Shown here: in pieces, positions 43,345-55,015 of the stretch
Layout: every line of letters begins with the position of its first letter
Position numbering within the stretch: position 1 is the stretch's first letter
NCBI RefSeq assembly: GCF_963676685.1
Contig: NC_092347.1
Coordinates: forward strand, 85,066,592 to 85,130,591
Length of the DNA stretch: 64,000 nucleotides
Reading direction: 5' to 3'
From: Mytilus edulis
Taxonomy: Eukaryota; Mollusca; Bivalvia; Mytilida; Mytilidae
Notes under the pieces: generated by a model
Seen by the model: only the letters and a program-made list of their open reading frames with translations
What the model was told of the DNA's origin: nothing
The model's database searches: none
Program-made: the position numbers and the translations under genes

Positions 43345-43410
<66 letters not shown>
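43333..43410. repeat. TA microsatellite
   Basis: Near-pure (TA)n of about 78 bp with one phase slip near 43350. The Tyr-Ile polymers in both strands are artefacts of this run. Confidence 0.95.
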
Positions 43411-43414
<4 letters not shown>

Positions 43415-44859
43415 GTGAAGACACCGAACTGGTTTATAGTTATACTGCTTCACCACAGGCACTTGTTTCAGAAGGTGTTTTTTTCCCTATATAATTCTGA
43501 GACAAGTGCCTGTATGTATTATAAGGAGAAAGAAGAGGTCGTTACAATTGTAATAACTTAATGTTCCAATTCTATGTATTTACATAGCGATAGCTGAGTA
43601 TTTACATAGCAATAGATAACACAAAAACACAGTATTTTTATACATTCATAATTCCCTATATATTACCATGAAAGTTGTCAAGGAAGAGCAAATTGATTTA
43701 TAAAATTTACACATATACTTTCACTTTATTTGTTTTGAAAATATTCTACCGTATATATAGTCTGTCATGAGATCGAAAGTAGGTTTATATGTGTGTCTTT
43801 TGTTTTCATGATCTTTTATTTCCGTGACGTTTGTTTGGAGGGAAGCAATTATATCAAATATATATTATATACATTGCACTCGGGTCAAATACAATTTCAA
43901 CAAGTGTGGACACAGATCAGTGTGGACAGTACTAGTTAATTTTTTGTTAGCATATTTACAGTGTTTTCTCCAGCCAGATTATGACCCAGATTATGACCCC
44001 TACGAGGTAATAAATAAAACATCAATTGAATCAAAACTCATCATCAAGCTAGGGTCTGAATAAGGGGTTCACAGAAGAGAAAAGTATGGCCGTCAAAAGA
44101 TGAAGAATAAATGGAAAGCTATATCCAGAACAGAAAATTTGGCCAAAAAAAATAGAGAGAATAATGGGGTACTGAAAAATAGCGAATAGAGAATAAGAGT
44201 CAAAATAGTTTCCATATAAAATGAGGAAAGGGGGTTATTGGTTATTAAAATGTTCTCCTGTTCAAGTATTTAAAAAATGAAAATTACACCTAACACTTGT
44301 TTTGCGTCCGAATCGTTTTTCTGGATTTGGCTTCAACGAGAATACTCATAGACGAATATTTGAAAGCAAACGATGCAGCATAAGCACCATAAAAGATTCG
44401 TTCATCTTATTTCATGATTTTTGGACAAAGGTTTGAGGTATCTTGTAAGTTGCATCCACGATTCAATAGTTACTAAAATGATCATCTTATCAACAATTGT
44501 AATCAATATTTAAAAATCGAGGTTATTTCAGTAAACTTATAACCTTTAAACATATTTATTTCATTTTGGAAATTTTAAATAGAAATACGTAAGTAATTTC
44601 ATTTTTTATTGAAATGTTTCCGTCTTCCTACTTTAAAAAACCAATAAAAAAACCAAAAAGATTTAATGAAGCATATACTTCCTAGCTCTTTATACCTGTC
44701 GTAGTTGTGTTAGGATGAAAGCGTAAGTTATATTTGTGTTTACATTTTTTTTATCTAGCCAAGTTGGCAACTATATATATATTATAAAACCTAGTTGTTA
44801 ATTTCTATGTCATTTTGGTCTCTTGTGGAGATTTGTCTCATTGGTAATCATACCACATC

Positions 44860-44897
<38 letters not shown>

Positions 44898-45605
44898 CGC
44901 TGAAAGGTCAAATGATTTTACCTTAATTTCTATAGTTTAACCTTAAGTTTCTTTTTGTTCAAATATTCAAGGTTTCATAAATTTAAAACCAAAATACCTG
45001 TAAAGTGATGTTGACTGACATTTTAAGCAAATTAAATGATATATCTCTCTGAAAAAAACTTCAAAAAATAAAATAAGAAATAAATGAATTGCGATGTTTT
45101 TATCTAAACATCACACCCTTACCAATACAACTACAATAAAAAATAAATATTTTTTTTTTATGAAAACACAACACCCTTATCAATACAACTACAATATGTT
45201 TACTAAAATGTCAAATCTTTGAAGAATGTGATGTTTTTTTTTATTTTTACAAACAGGCTCTTTGGGCATTGACCTTCCTTCTGTTTTGTACACATGCGTT
45301 TTAGATATTTAGCAATTTTCAATAATATTTCAACTTATGGAATGTTTATCCATCAAACGACAATATACCAGTAATATATATGCTCCATGCCCCTGTAATC
45401 TGATAGAACTTATAATACACTTGCTTCTGTTTTGTAAGATTGGATATGGATAAGAACAAGAACACATCAAATAAGTTGAAATATAAATGAATATATACTG
45501 TAAAAATTTTAATAAAATGTAAAGAAAAGGTGAGTGTATGACCAGGCACTCACTGCCCCGTGACCTTATTTTAAATGGTTCTGTGACTTATTTTTTCTAT
45601 TGAAG
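43411..45605. other. Upstream region of membrane gene copy A; one dispersed repeat
   Basis: 44800-44890 contains an inverted AGATGTGGTATGATTACCAA copy followed by a ~26-T run. ACCCTTATCAATACAACTACAAT is duplicated at 45117 and 45173. The upstream (start or 5' UTR) exon of the membrane gene should lie here but cannot be picked out. Confidence 0.4.
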
Positions 45606-47964
45606 GTGTGGAAGTAGGAATGATTACGCCATCACGATACTTCTAGTTGCTTTTATTATTTCTTGTAATGCTTCAAATAATCTTGAAAAGCATAAACAGT
45701 GTCATTTTGAGGTTGAGAAGAAATCCGGCATTTACTTAGCAAAATGGCTTAAGATTATAGACGGAATGGTTGCTCCTTTGGACATTACGTTTACAAATAA
45801 CAATACATATAGTTCAACACCAGATGTTTTGCTTCCAAACAGATGGATATGGACATTTGTTCCTCCTTTTGGTGGAAAATTCTACATTTCATGGCCCGTG
45901 GATTATTTTGTGTATTCGTTCGGTCTACTCGATACGCATACTTTATATCCCACAAAAATCTACCTAAACGTTACTCCTCCGGACTGCAATGTTACATTCG
46001 GCGATCCTGAAACTACTGAAGGTATTGGTAAAGCTTTGCAAAAAATGGCTTCGGAGCAACACTTTTATAAAATCAACGAAATGTATGACTATAGCTACTG
46101 GTGTTATTTGTCGAGGAGTTCTTATTTTAACAACTCTTTTTACTATGGTTTAAGTCGATACCTAAATGTACCATTACAACTATTGGGATATAAATGCTGT
46201 CAAAACAGAGGTGGAAGAAAAAAGCTACTAATTTGTGACCACAAAAATGTCATAGAGAATTCCTATCAACTTATACCGTTTTACATAGGACTCGTTTTCC
46301 TAGTTTATTTTCCACTTGCTCTTCTAAAATTTGGACAAAATGTGTTAGAATCCAGTAATGATATACCACATCTCTCGTTACAATCGGAATATTCAATTAT
46401 ACCAGATCAGGATGACGACTATATTTTTATGAGAACAAGAAGTCCTGTGTCAGTCTTTAAAATGATTGTCAGCGCGTTTGGATTGGCTAAAAAACATCCG
46501 GTAATTGTGTCGAGGGTACGACGAGTTATATTTGTAATATTGGCTCCGTTTCTTGTATACATATTCATTTTACTTTACTACAAGAAAGGACGATACTTGA
46601 TGACAGAAATAGTGAATCATAAAATTCCACATGGGTTTGTATCTGTTGTCGGTGGTTTTACAGAGAGTCTAGACCTGTATCTACCAATGTTTGGGGGTCC
46701 CGCAATTTCGCTCATTTTATACCTCATAGTAGGATTAATATTAACTTTAGTTCCACGAAGTTTGTCTGATATTCTGCAGTTAGGGTTATCTCCAGACGAA
46801 TCAACATATTCAACACTTTTAACATTAGACCTGGTCACAATTGAAAAGTTTTCGAAAAAGAAATGCAGTCATAATGTATCTGGCTACCGAAGATTCTATT
46901 CTGTAATGAGGGGATCGTTATACATGTTAATTAACCCGTCATTTTGGTGTTTCGTTATATCGTTCCAAAAGACAAGATTGAGAAAAGTAATAGATAAATT
47001 GTGTCCTGGGTGTGTTGGGACGACCTGTATGGCCATTGTTTGTGTCCCTGTATTTCTGTCTTACTTTTGTTTCTGTATTTTAGAGACGTTTCTGGTGATA
47101 TTTTATTACGGCTTTCCCTTTTGTTATTTTGTGGTGTCAACTGCTAAAGGATACGCAAAGTATTTCCAACGAGCACAACAAAAACAGACATTTATGCTAA
47201 ATGTTGTGTTATCAATACTTTTTCCTATTTGCTTTCTCTTTTTCATGTTCATGTTGGTCATGATAAGTCTGGAAACTTTCATAATCATGGGTTATTTCCT
47301 ATTTTTCGTCTACCTATCACTTATAATTTTTCCCGGCTGGTCTTTTGGGTTTGTCTACTATGTGATTATGTTCATTCTATATGTACATAGTGTATTGAAA
47401 GATTTTAAACAGGAATACCAAGACTTATTGCATCATACTATACAAGCCTCCATTAAAGTGGAAAAGGCTGCCATAGCAAAGGAACTATTAAATAAAAGAC
47501 AGAATTGTTGTGCTATGTCTGAATTTATAGCAATTACTAACAGAATTCCCTTAGAAATATTTAATCAAACAACATCAATACAGCATGATAATCGAATCGA
47601 ATATGTACGATATCGAAAACAGATACCAGGAGTTCGGAAAGATTTGTATCGATTCGTTATCGATAGATCATATCCTGTGCATATCGCATTCTTCCATATC
47701 ATAGTACAAATATTAGTGCTACAAGTTATTGTTTTGATCTCCATATTATTTATTTCCACGTACATAAAGAGGGAATCGTCACGAGAATCAAGTGATGTCC
47801 TCAATGTAATGTGTGTGATAATAGTTACAATGATTCCAAATCTTGTTCGCCTTTTCTTCTGTAAAGTCCATAACAATAAGGTCAGAAAAAGAAAAATCCG
47901 ACAGAGAGTTATAGAATTTTGGAGAGGAAGGAACGATGTTCACATCGACGATGGTAATGAGTAA
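45606..47964 (+). CDS. Multi-pass membrane protein, copy A (unrecognised family; frame break at signal peptide)
   Basis: One large exon (acceptor TATTGAAG at 45598-45605) reads 785 residues to TAA/TGA-free end at 47964. Predicted order: hydrophobic leader (AITILLVAFIISCNAS); a ~175-residue Cys- and Asn-rich outer domain with the block GGKFYISWPVDYFVYSFGLL and NVT/NNS glycosylation sites; a first TM (YIGLVFLVYFPLALL); a loop with SVFKMIVSAFGLAKKHP; then about eight more TM segments, including a GGPAISLILYLIVGLILTLV helix, a Phe-rich cluster at 400-560 and two C-terminal TMs; a basic tail (KVRKRKIRQRVIEFWRGR). I do not recognise the family. Receptor, transporter or scramblase are all possible. 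The ATG matching copy B's start (45620) is out of frame by one base; the first in-frame ATG is 45766, which would skip the leader. Confidence 0.75.
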
Positions 47965-48340
47965 GAAAAAGGACATGGCTTCAATTCAGCTGGAAGTATC
48001 AACTGATGACAATATCAAAAATAGTTGGGATCTCCAGCATCTTAGGTGGAGAGAAGAGGGCTGGATCGTAACCCCTAGCTAGCGAAGATGGGATCTCCAG
48101 TTGATTTAAAAAGGCGATTAAAAAACCAACTTTAAACATTAGTAGCAATAGATGTTACGTTGTACTATAAAAGTCTTGTCACGTCCGTATTTTGAATAAT
48201 TTTGATTCCAGATCTTAAAAGAACTGAACAATTTGGCTGGTGAGAAACAGACTCTCAGTAATGATCAACAATGATATTTTTAAACAGTATCAACGGTAGA
48301 ATAATGTTACAACCAATTTCATTGAGTGTGTAGCTAAAGG

Positions 48341-48545
48341 TAATATCTTTGGTTAGCTTGCTTGCTAGCTGAACCGTGAAATCATTGTAAGGTTAGGTAA
48401 ACTACCCTCCTTACGAAGCAGCCTTATCCTACAGACAGATAGATTGGTTATTTGTCAGACTAGTCTACTCTTAAAGAAGGGTAGTTTACCTAACCTTACA
48501 ATGACTTCACGGTTCAGCTAGCAAGCAAGCTAACCAAAGATATTA
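48341..48545. repeat. Near-perfect hairpin element, 68-bp arms
   Basis: TAATATCTTTGGTTAGCTTG… (48341-48408) is inverted at 48478-48545 with a single mismatch (A/G). The loop is 69 bp. No ORF. Probably a MITE or foldback element. Confidence 0.85.
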
Positions 48546-49344
48546 GATATCTTTTGGTTATTTTTTTCATTTGGGTTGTGCAATACTATATAAGCTTAAA
48601 ACTTGTTTCCGAATCGCACTAATGATTCAACTATAATTATATATTCATGCCAATTTATATAATAGTATTGTAAAATTTGAATGAATCAATTAAAAACATT
48701 AACACGAATTCTACGATACTAGTATCATAGAAAACATCAACCAAACCAAAGAAAGCTCATAGCTGCAGTGTACTCAACCTGCTGATATGAAAAATTATAA
48801 TTTTGATGACTGTACATGTGCTATAATTTACATACGATTTTTATAAATTTATGAAATCTATATCCATGTTATAAAAGTTATTTAGTATGTTAACAGAGAA
48901 GTGTTCCTATAGGCTGTATGCATTACAAATACATGGAGAAAAGCAAATTAAACATTTTTAAAAGTCTCATTTTGGATAATAGATTAGGGAAATGATATTC
49001 ATCCCCGAAAAGCTACACGCAATGGACCATAACCTGTATTATGTCAATATACCGTGTAAACCGGCCTCCTAAATGTGCGAGTTTTTTTAAAATAATAACA
49101 CTTTTTTTTATCTGATTCCCGAACGTGATATCGTAGTTTAACAATACATTTTAATGTTTGCTATTAACCTAAGAAACAGTTTTGATTCATCTATATCCTT
49201 GTTGTAAAAGTTCTTGAATATACGGCCAATAGAAAGTCTTCCTGGTTTATATTTATATATACAGCTTTATGGTACAAATGATACACCATGCAACACAAAT
49301 GTAATTTAACACCATAGTGTTTGTATACTATTTTTATCGTTATT
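48546..49344. other. No gene recognised
   Basis: AT-rich sequence between the hairpin and the tandem array. Nothing supportable. Confidence 0.4.
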
Positions 49345-52300
49345 AAGGTCTTTCCTTTTACAAAAGGGAAAGACCTTACTGTATTTCTTCTGTTTATTAT
49401 TATTCTTTTTCCGCTAAACTTTGACGAAGTTAGCAGCCTTAACCGTAAGACGTGTCGCTTTCATGTTCACACTTTGTATCGGTGTCATATATACCTATCT
49501 AGAACTCACCCTGTTAGTCGAAATATTTTATCGGTTCGGAGTAATTCCTCCGAAACCAAAAAACCTTGTTATCGTTCCAACACCGTAACCGTAATAGGTA
49601 GAAAATAAACGAAGGGTGAAATTTGTTCAGGACCAGACCCCGGTTCTTCGTTACATTTGGATCGAAAAGATTCAACGACTCATTGGTAGGGTTATGCCCC
49701 TATGAAAATTAACCGGTGTCGGTGGACAACCAAAACTCAAAAACCGTAAGTCGTAGAGACCTAGGATCTTCACCATTCATCATCAATTCATGTGAATTTG
49801 AAAAATACCTCAAGGTCAAATGTGTATGTTGACCTTGACCTTTGACCTAACACCTTGTTATCAGAACAACTCAGAAACCATTATACTTACAGAAGTTTTA
49901 AATAGTGGAAAATGTTTGGGTCATTACGGGGCAACTTTGTTACATTTTGACCAAAGATATTTGACCTTTTTGTAAGGGGCATAACCCCTGTTTTAGGTTT
50001 CTGAAAAGACAAAATCAGAATTTACTATATAACCAAAGGTCCTAGACCCATGGGGTCTTCAGCAATGACATTGGGGACCAATGACCTTGACAAAGGTCAA
50101 AAGGTCAAAGGTCAAGGTCATGTACCAGATAGCGAATTTAGTGATTTTAACCTTATTTAAGGGATTTTCAATGTGTTTTAAAGATTTTCAGTGTGTTTTA
50201 AAGCTGTTTAAGGTTGACCTTGACCTTTGACCTTAAAACTTTTAAGTCGATATCTCAAAAACGATTGTACTTACAGAAATAGTAAATAGTGAAAAACGCG
50301 TTGAGGTGGATGAGGCGCAACTTTTTGACATTTGACCGAAGAGATTTGACCTTTCTATAAGGGGCATAACCCTTGTTTTAGATTTCTGAAAAGGCAAAAT
50401 CAGCTTTTACTGTATAACCAAAGGTCCTAGACCCATGGGGTCTTCAGCAATGACATTGGGGACTAATGACCTTGACAAAGGCCAAAAGGTCAAAGGTCAA
50501 GGTCATGTCCCATATAGCAAATTATGTTTTTTTTACCTTATTTAAAAGATATTCAGTGTGTTTTAAAGCTTTTCAATACATTCTACGTCTATTGGAACAT
50601 GTATTTTACATTACAAAAGGAAAGACCTCTCAATTGTTCAAGAACAATTGACATTTTAATTAAGGTCTTTCCTTTTTCTATAAGGAAAGACCTTACTGTA
50701 TTTCTTCTGTTTATTATTATTCTTTTTCCGCCAAACTTTGACGAAGTTAGCAGCCTAAACCGTAAGACGTGTCGCTTTCATGTTCTCACTTTGTATCGGT
50801 GTCATGAATACCTATCCGGAACTCACCCTGTTAGTCGAAATATTTTGTCGGTTCGGAGTAATCCCTCCGAAACCAAAAAACCTTGTTATCGTTCCAACAC
50901 CGTAACCGTAATAGGTAGAAAAAAACCGAAGGGTGAAATTTGTTCAGGACCAGACCCCGGTTCTTCGTTACATTTGGATCGAAAAGATTCAACGACTCAT
51001 TGGTAGGGTTATGCCCCTCTGAAAATTAACCGGTGTCGGTTGGCCACCAAAACTCAGAAACCGTAAGTCGTAGACACCTAGGATCTTCACCATTCATCAT
51101 CAATTCATGTATCTTTGAAAAATACCTCAAGGTCAAATTTGTATGTTGACCTTGACCTTTGACCTAACACCTTGTTATGGGATAATCTCAGAAACCATTA
51201 TACTTACAGAAGTTTTAAATAGTGGAAAATGTTTGGGTCATTATGGCGCAACTTTGTTACATTTTGACCGAAGAGATTTGACCTTTCTGTAAGGGGCATA
51301 ACCCCTGATTTAGGTTTCTGAAAAGACAAAATCAGCTTTTACTATATAACCAAAGGTCCTAGACCCGTGGGGTCTTCACCAATGACATTGGGGACTAATG
51401 ACCTTGACAAAGGTCACAAGGTCAAAGGTCAAGGTCATGTCCCAGATAGCGAATTATGTGTTTTTGACCTTATTTTAAGCATTTTGAGTGTGTTTTAAGT
51501 GTTTTTAAGGTTGACCTTGACCTTTGACCTTTCAACTTTTTAGTCGATATCTCAAAAACGGTTAATCTTACAGAAATAGTAAACAGTGAAAAATTTTAAG
51601 GTGACTGAGGCACAACTTTTTTACAATTTGACCGAAAGGATTTGACATATTCTTAAGGGGCATAACCGCCGTTAACGGTTTCTGAAAAGGTAAAATTAGC
51701 TTTAACTCTTGAACGAAAAGTCCTAGACCCATGGGGTCTTTTACAATGACATTGTGGACCAATGACCTTCACAAAGGTCACAAGGTCAAAAGTCAAGGTC
51801 ATGTCCAAATTATCGAATTTATTGTTTTTGTCATTTTTTAACGGTTTTATGTGTGTTTGAGAGCTTTTCAATGCATTCTACGCCTATTGGAACATGTACT
51901 TTACATTTCGAAAAGGAAAGACCTCTCAATTGTTCAAGAACAATTGACATTTTAATTATTATTCTTTTTGTTCCGCCAAACTTTGACGAAGTTAGCCTCC
52001 GTAACCGTAAGACTTGTCGCTTTCATGTTCACACTTTGTATCGGTGTCATAAATACCTATCCGGAACTCACCCTGTGAGTCGAAATATTTTGTCGGTTCG
52101 GAGTAATCCCTCCGAAACCCAAAAACCTTGTTATCATTCAAACTCCATAACCATAATAGGTAGAAAAAAAACAAAGGGTGGAATTTGTTCAGGAACAGAC
52201 CCCGGTTCTTCGTTACATTTGGATCGAAAAGATTCAACGACTCATTGATAGGGTTATGCCCCTATGAAAATTAACCGGTGTCGGTTGGCCACCAAAACTC

Positions 52301-52856
52301 AGAAACCGCAAGTCGTAGACACCTAGGATCTTCACCAATCATCATCAATTCATGTATCTTTGAAAAAAACCTCAAGGTCAAATTTGTATTTTGACCTTGA
52401 CCTTTGACCTAACACTTGTTATGGGATAATCTCAGAAACCATTATACTTACAGAAGTTTTAAATAGTGGAAAATGTTTGGGTCATTACGGCGCAACTTTG
52501 TTACATTTTGACCAAAGAGATTTGACCTTTTAATAAGGGGCATAACCCCTGTTTTAGGTTTCTAAAAAGACAAAATCAGCTTTTACTATATAACCAAAGG
52601 TCCTAGACCCATGGGGTCTTCAGCAATGACATTGAGGACTAATGACCTTGAAAAAGGTCAAAGGTCAAGGTCATGTCCCAGATAGCGAATTTAGTGTTTT
52701 TAACCTCATATAATGGATTTTTAGTGTGTTTTCAAGCTTTGTACGGTTGACCTTGACCTTGTCAATACATTCTACGTCTATTAGAACATGTATTTTACAT
52801 TATAAAAGGAAAGACCTCTCAATTGTTCAAGAACAATTGACAGTTTAATTAATATT
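49345..52856. repeat. Tandem array of ~1.3-kb units (2.7 copies) rich in AGGTCA half-sites
   Basis: Units begin near 49345, 50660 and 51958. Each begins or ends with AAGGAAAGACCTCTCAATTG followed by the perfect palindrome CAATTGTTCAAGAACAATTG, and contains CCGCCAAACTTTGACGAAGT, CCGGTGTCGGTTGG, CCTAGACCCATGGGGTCTTC and CAATGACATTG. The third unit lacks about 56 bp at its start and about 350 bp internally. Every unit holds clusters such as TTGACCTTGACCTTTGACCT and AAGGTCAAAGGTCAAGGTCA. Similar short open frames recur in each unit (for example 50524-51006), but they follow repeat identity and have no coding signature I trust. Confidence 0.85.
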
Positions 52857-55015
52857 GTTTTTTTTGATAAATTAAAACATAACTTGAAATGTATTGTTAT
52901 ATATACTGATATGGAAGCTTAGGGACTACATCCTGCCAATACTATGCTTTGTTTTTGGTTGTTGTTTTTTGCATTGTACAATGTCACCTTTTTCTGAGAC
53001 GGGTTATAACATTTACACTGAATCCCGTGGATGTGTTCTGATTGATACGTTCGTTTGAGATAAACATGATTGATTTATCAGTTGCTATTGGCTTTGAAAT
53101 AGCTTTCAGTAATTGCGAGTACTCTAAGATTGGTAAGTTGTATTATTCTTTGTCTTCAAGTTAGTTGTTTTATGTCCTTATGCTGATCTGAAGATTCAAG
53201 ACAGTTTCAACTGATGTTTAGTGTATTGTTATGTTGTGCTGTGACACCACTCATCTAGGTTAAATATGTGGATAAGTGCTCAAAAACACGTTTAACCCCG
53301 CCACATTCGTTATATTACTTTTCAAGGATATGAGCCTGGTTTGTTTCCAGTAGTTGTCTTACCACGTTTGTTTTTCATTTATTATTTTGTCATAAATCAG
53401 GCCGTTGGTTATCCTTTTTTCTTTTCTTTTTTTACATCTTGTCATGTTTGGGGCTTTTAAATCTGACCTTTGGTATGAATTTTTCTCGTTCTTGAAAGCC
53501 GAACGGTGTCCTTTATATATATATATATAGTTACTTAAATTCATGCGATTTTGGACTAACGAGCCAATTTTATACCACAACTTATTTAATAATAAATTAT
53601 AGATAGTATATCATGATGTAACACACAACAGATATATCAATATCAAAGTTAAAAGAAACATGGACTTTACTATTCGAAAAGTCAAATATCTTAAAACCGA
53701 CATAGAGTCAGAACGGGTGGGGGACTAAATGCATGACTATAAGCTTTGCTGAAGACGCAAAATTGTGAACTGAACTTATTCTTTTCAAAGACACTGAATC
53801 CATAAATACACGACATAGTGCATAACCAAAGTCTTGCTGAACATCGCTTACTATGAACCAACCTGTAATGCCGGTCAAGCACACCAGGGATATTTATAGT
53901 AATCTACAAATCCTTGGTACTATCACTAATTTTGAATTAAATGCTTTGTCCATTTAAACTAGCATTGTCAACTATTAAATAATTATTTTTCTATCTGATT
54001 TTACAATATGTTTAAAATTCGGTCATAACTCGCCTACTCGTCGGATCAGCATGAAGAAATCAGACTTCTATATATTTTAATTATATAGATTCTTTAGTGC
54101 ACTACCGTTGTTTGAGGAAATACCATATGACCTTCTGGTCCATGTTCAAGGCTGTGACTTCAAATGAAGATGAAGAACAGCAAAACAACACTATTTCTGT
54201 AGTGTACTTTGCATGGGTAAACACTAAGAACTAATGCACCAATTTTTTTTATTTCCGTTATGTTAAATAATAACGAGACAGGAACAACGTACTTAAATCT
54301 AAAGTAAATGTTATTTCAAGTATCTTTTGTTCTTTTAGACATCGTCTTTTCTACATCGTAAACAATAGTATTATACAAAGGAACATGACATAAGAAATTT
54401 TTTAATACACAAAAAGATTTGGGCTAAAAATAAAACTAACCATATATATTCAACGAAAAACAATATTTTGTATACTACCCGACACTTTTATCTTACAACA
54501 GAATAATGTACGAAAATGTACATTTGAAAATCATATGCGTAATAAAAAAACAAAAAGAAACGAAAGAGGTCACTTTTAATAAAGGTTGGAATGTAAAAGA
54601 AATGCATATACGGAATAACACAGAAGGGAAACATGATTAAACCTTAAATTTCTGTTCTCTTTTTCATTAGACAAAATTATTCTTCCTACATATTAGTTGC
54701 AATTCTATTTTTAACTTTCAGTCTTATTAAAATATTGATAGTGTTAGTTCTTTTTCTAGTTCCCTCTTTTAATTTAAGTAACAAACAGCTTAATAGATAT
54801 AAAAACTAAAGTTCGAATGTATCATGACATTTTGATAACTATATCATTCGGTGAATTTCCTTGTCTAGTTAGTCACGACCTAGACCTTCCTGTCTACACA
54901 CTAAATCGTGAGTTTATCTTTTAAGAGATACCTTGATAAATTCGGCTTTCGAACGATTCTTCTATTTGGAAAAGTTTGAAATATTTATTTGAATTATACT
55001 TAATAATAAGCATGT
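52857..55015. other. Downstream region of membrane gene copy B; repeat scraps only
   Basis: 53270-53480 holds a decayed copy of the 58615-58980 repeat (AACCCCGCCACATTCGTTAT, TGTTTTTCATTTATTATTTT). The remainder is AT-rich with no recognisable exon. Confidence 0.4.

Noticed and set aside
43241..43494. Overlapping Tyr-Ile-rich open frames on both strands
   Set aside because: They are translations of the TA microsatellite; the same applies to 63629-63916 and part of 61160-61417.
46617..47976. Minus-strand frames opposite the membrane protein
   Set aside because: Shadows of a strong plus-strand gene; no independent features.
49321..52248. Recurring open frames in the tandem units (RKTCRFHVLTLYRCHEYLSG…)
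   Set aside because: Similarity between them is fully explained by the DNA-level repeat; frames differ in ends, lack splice or domain support, and an antisense frame is open too.
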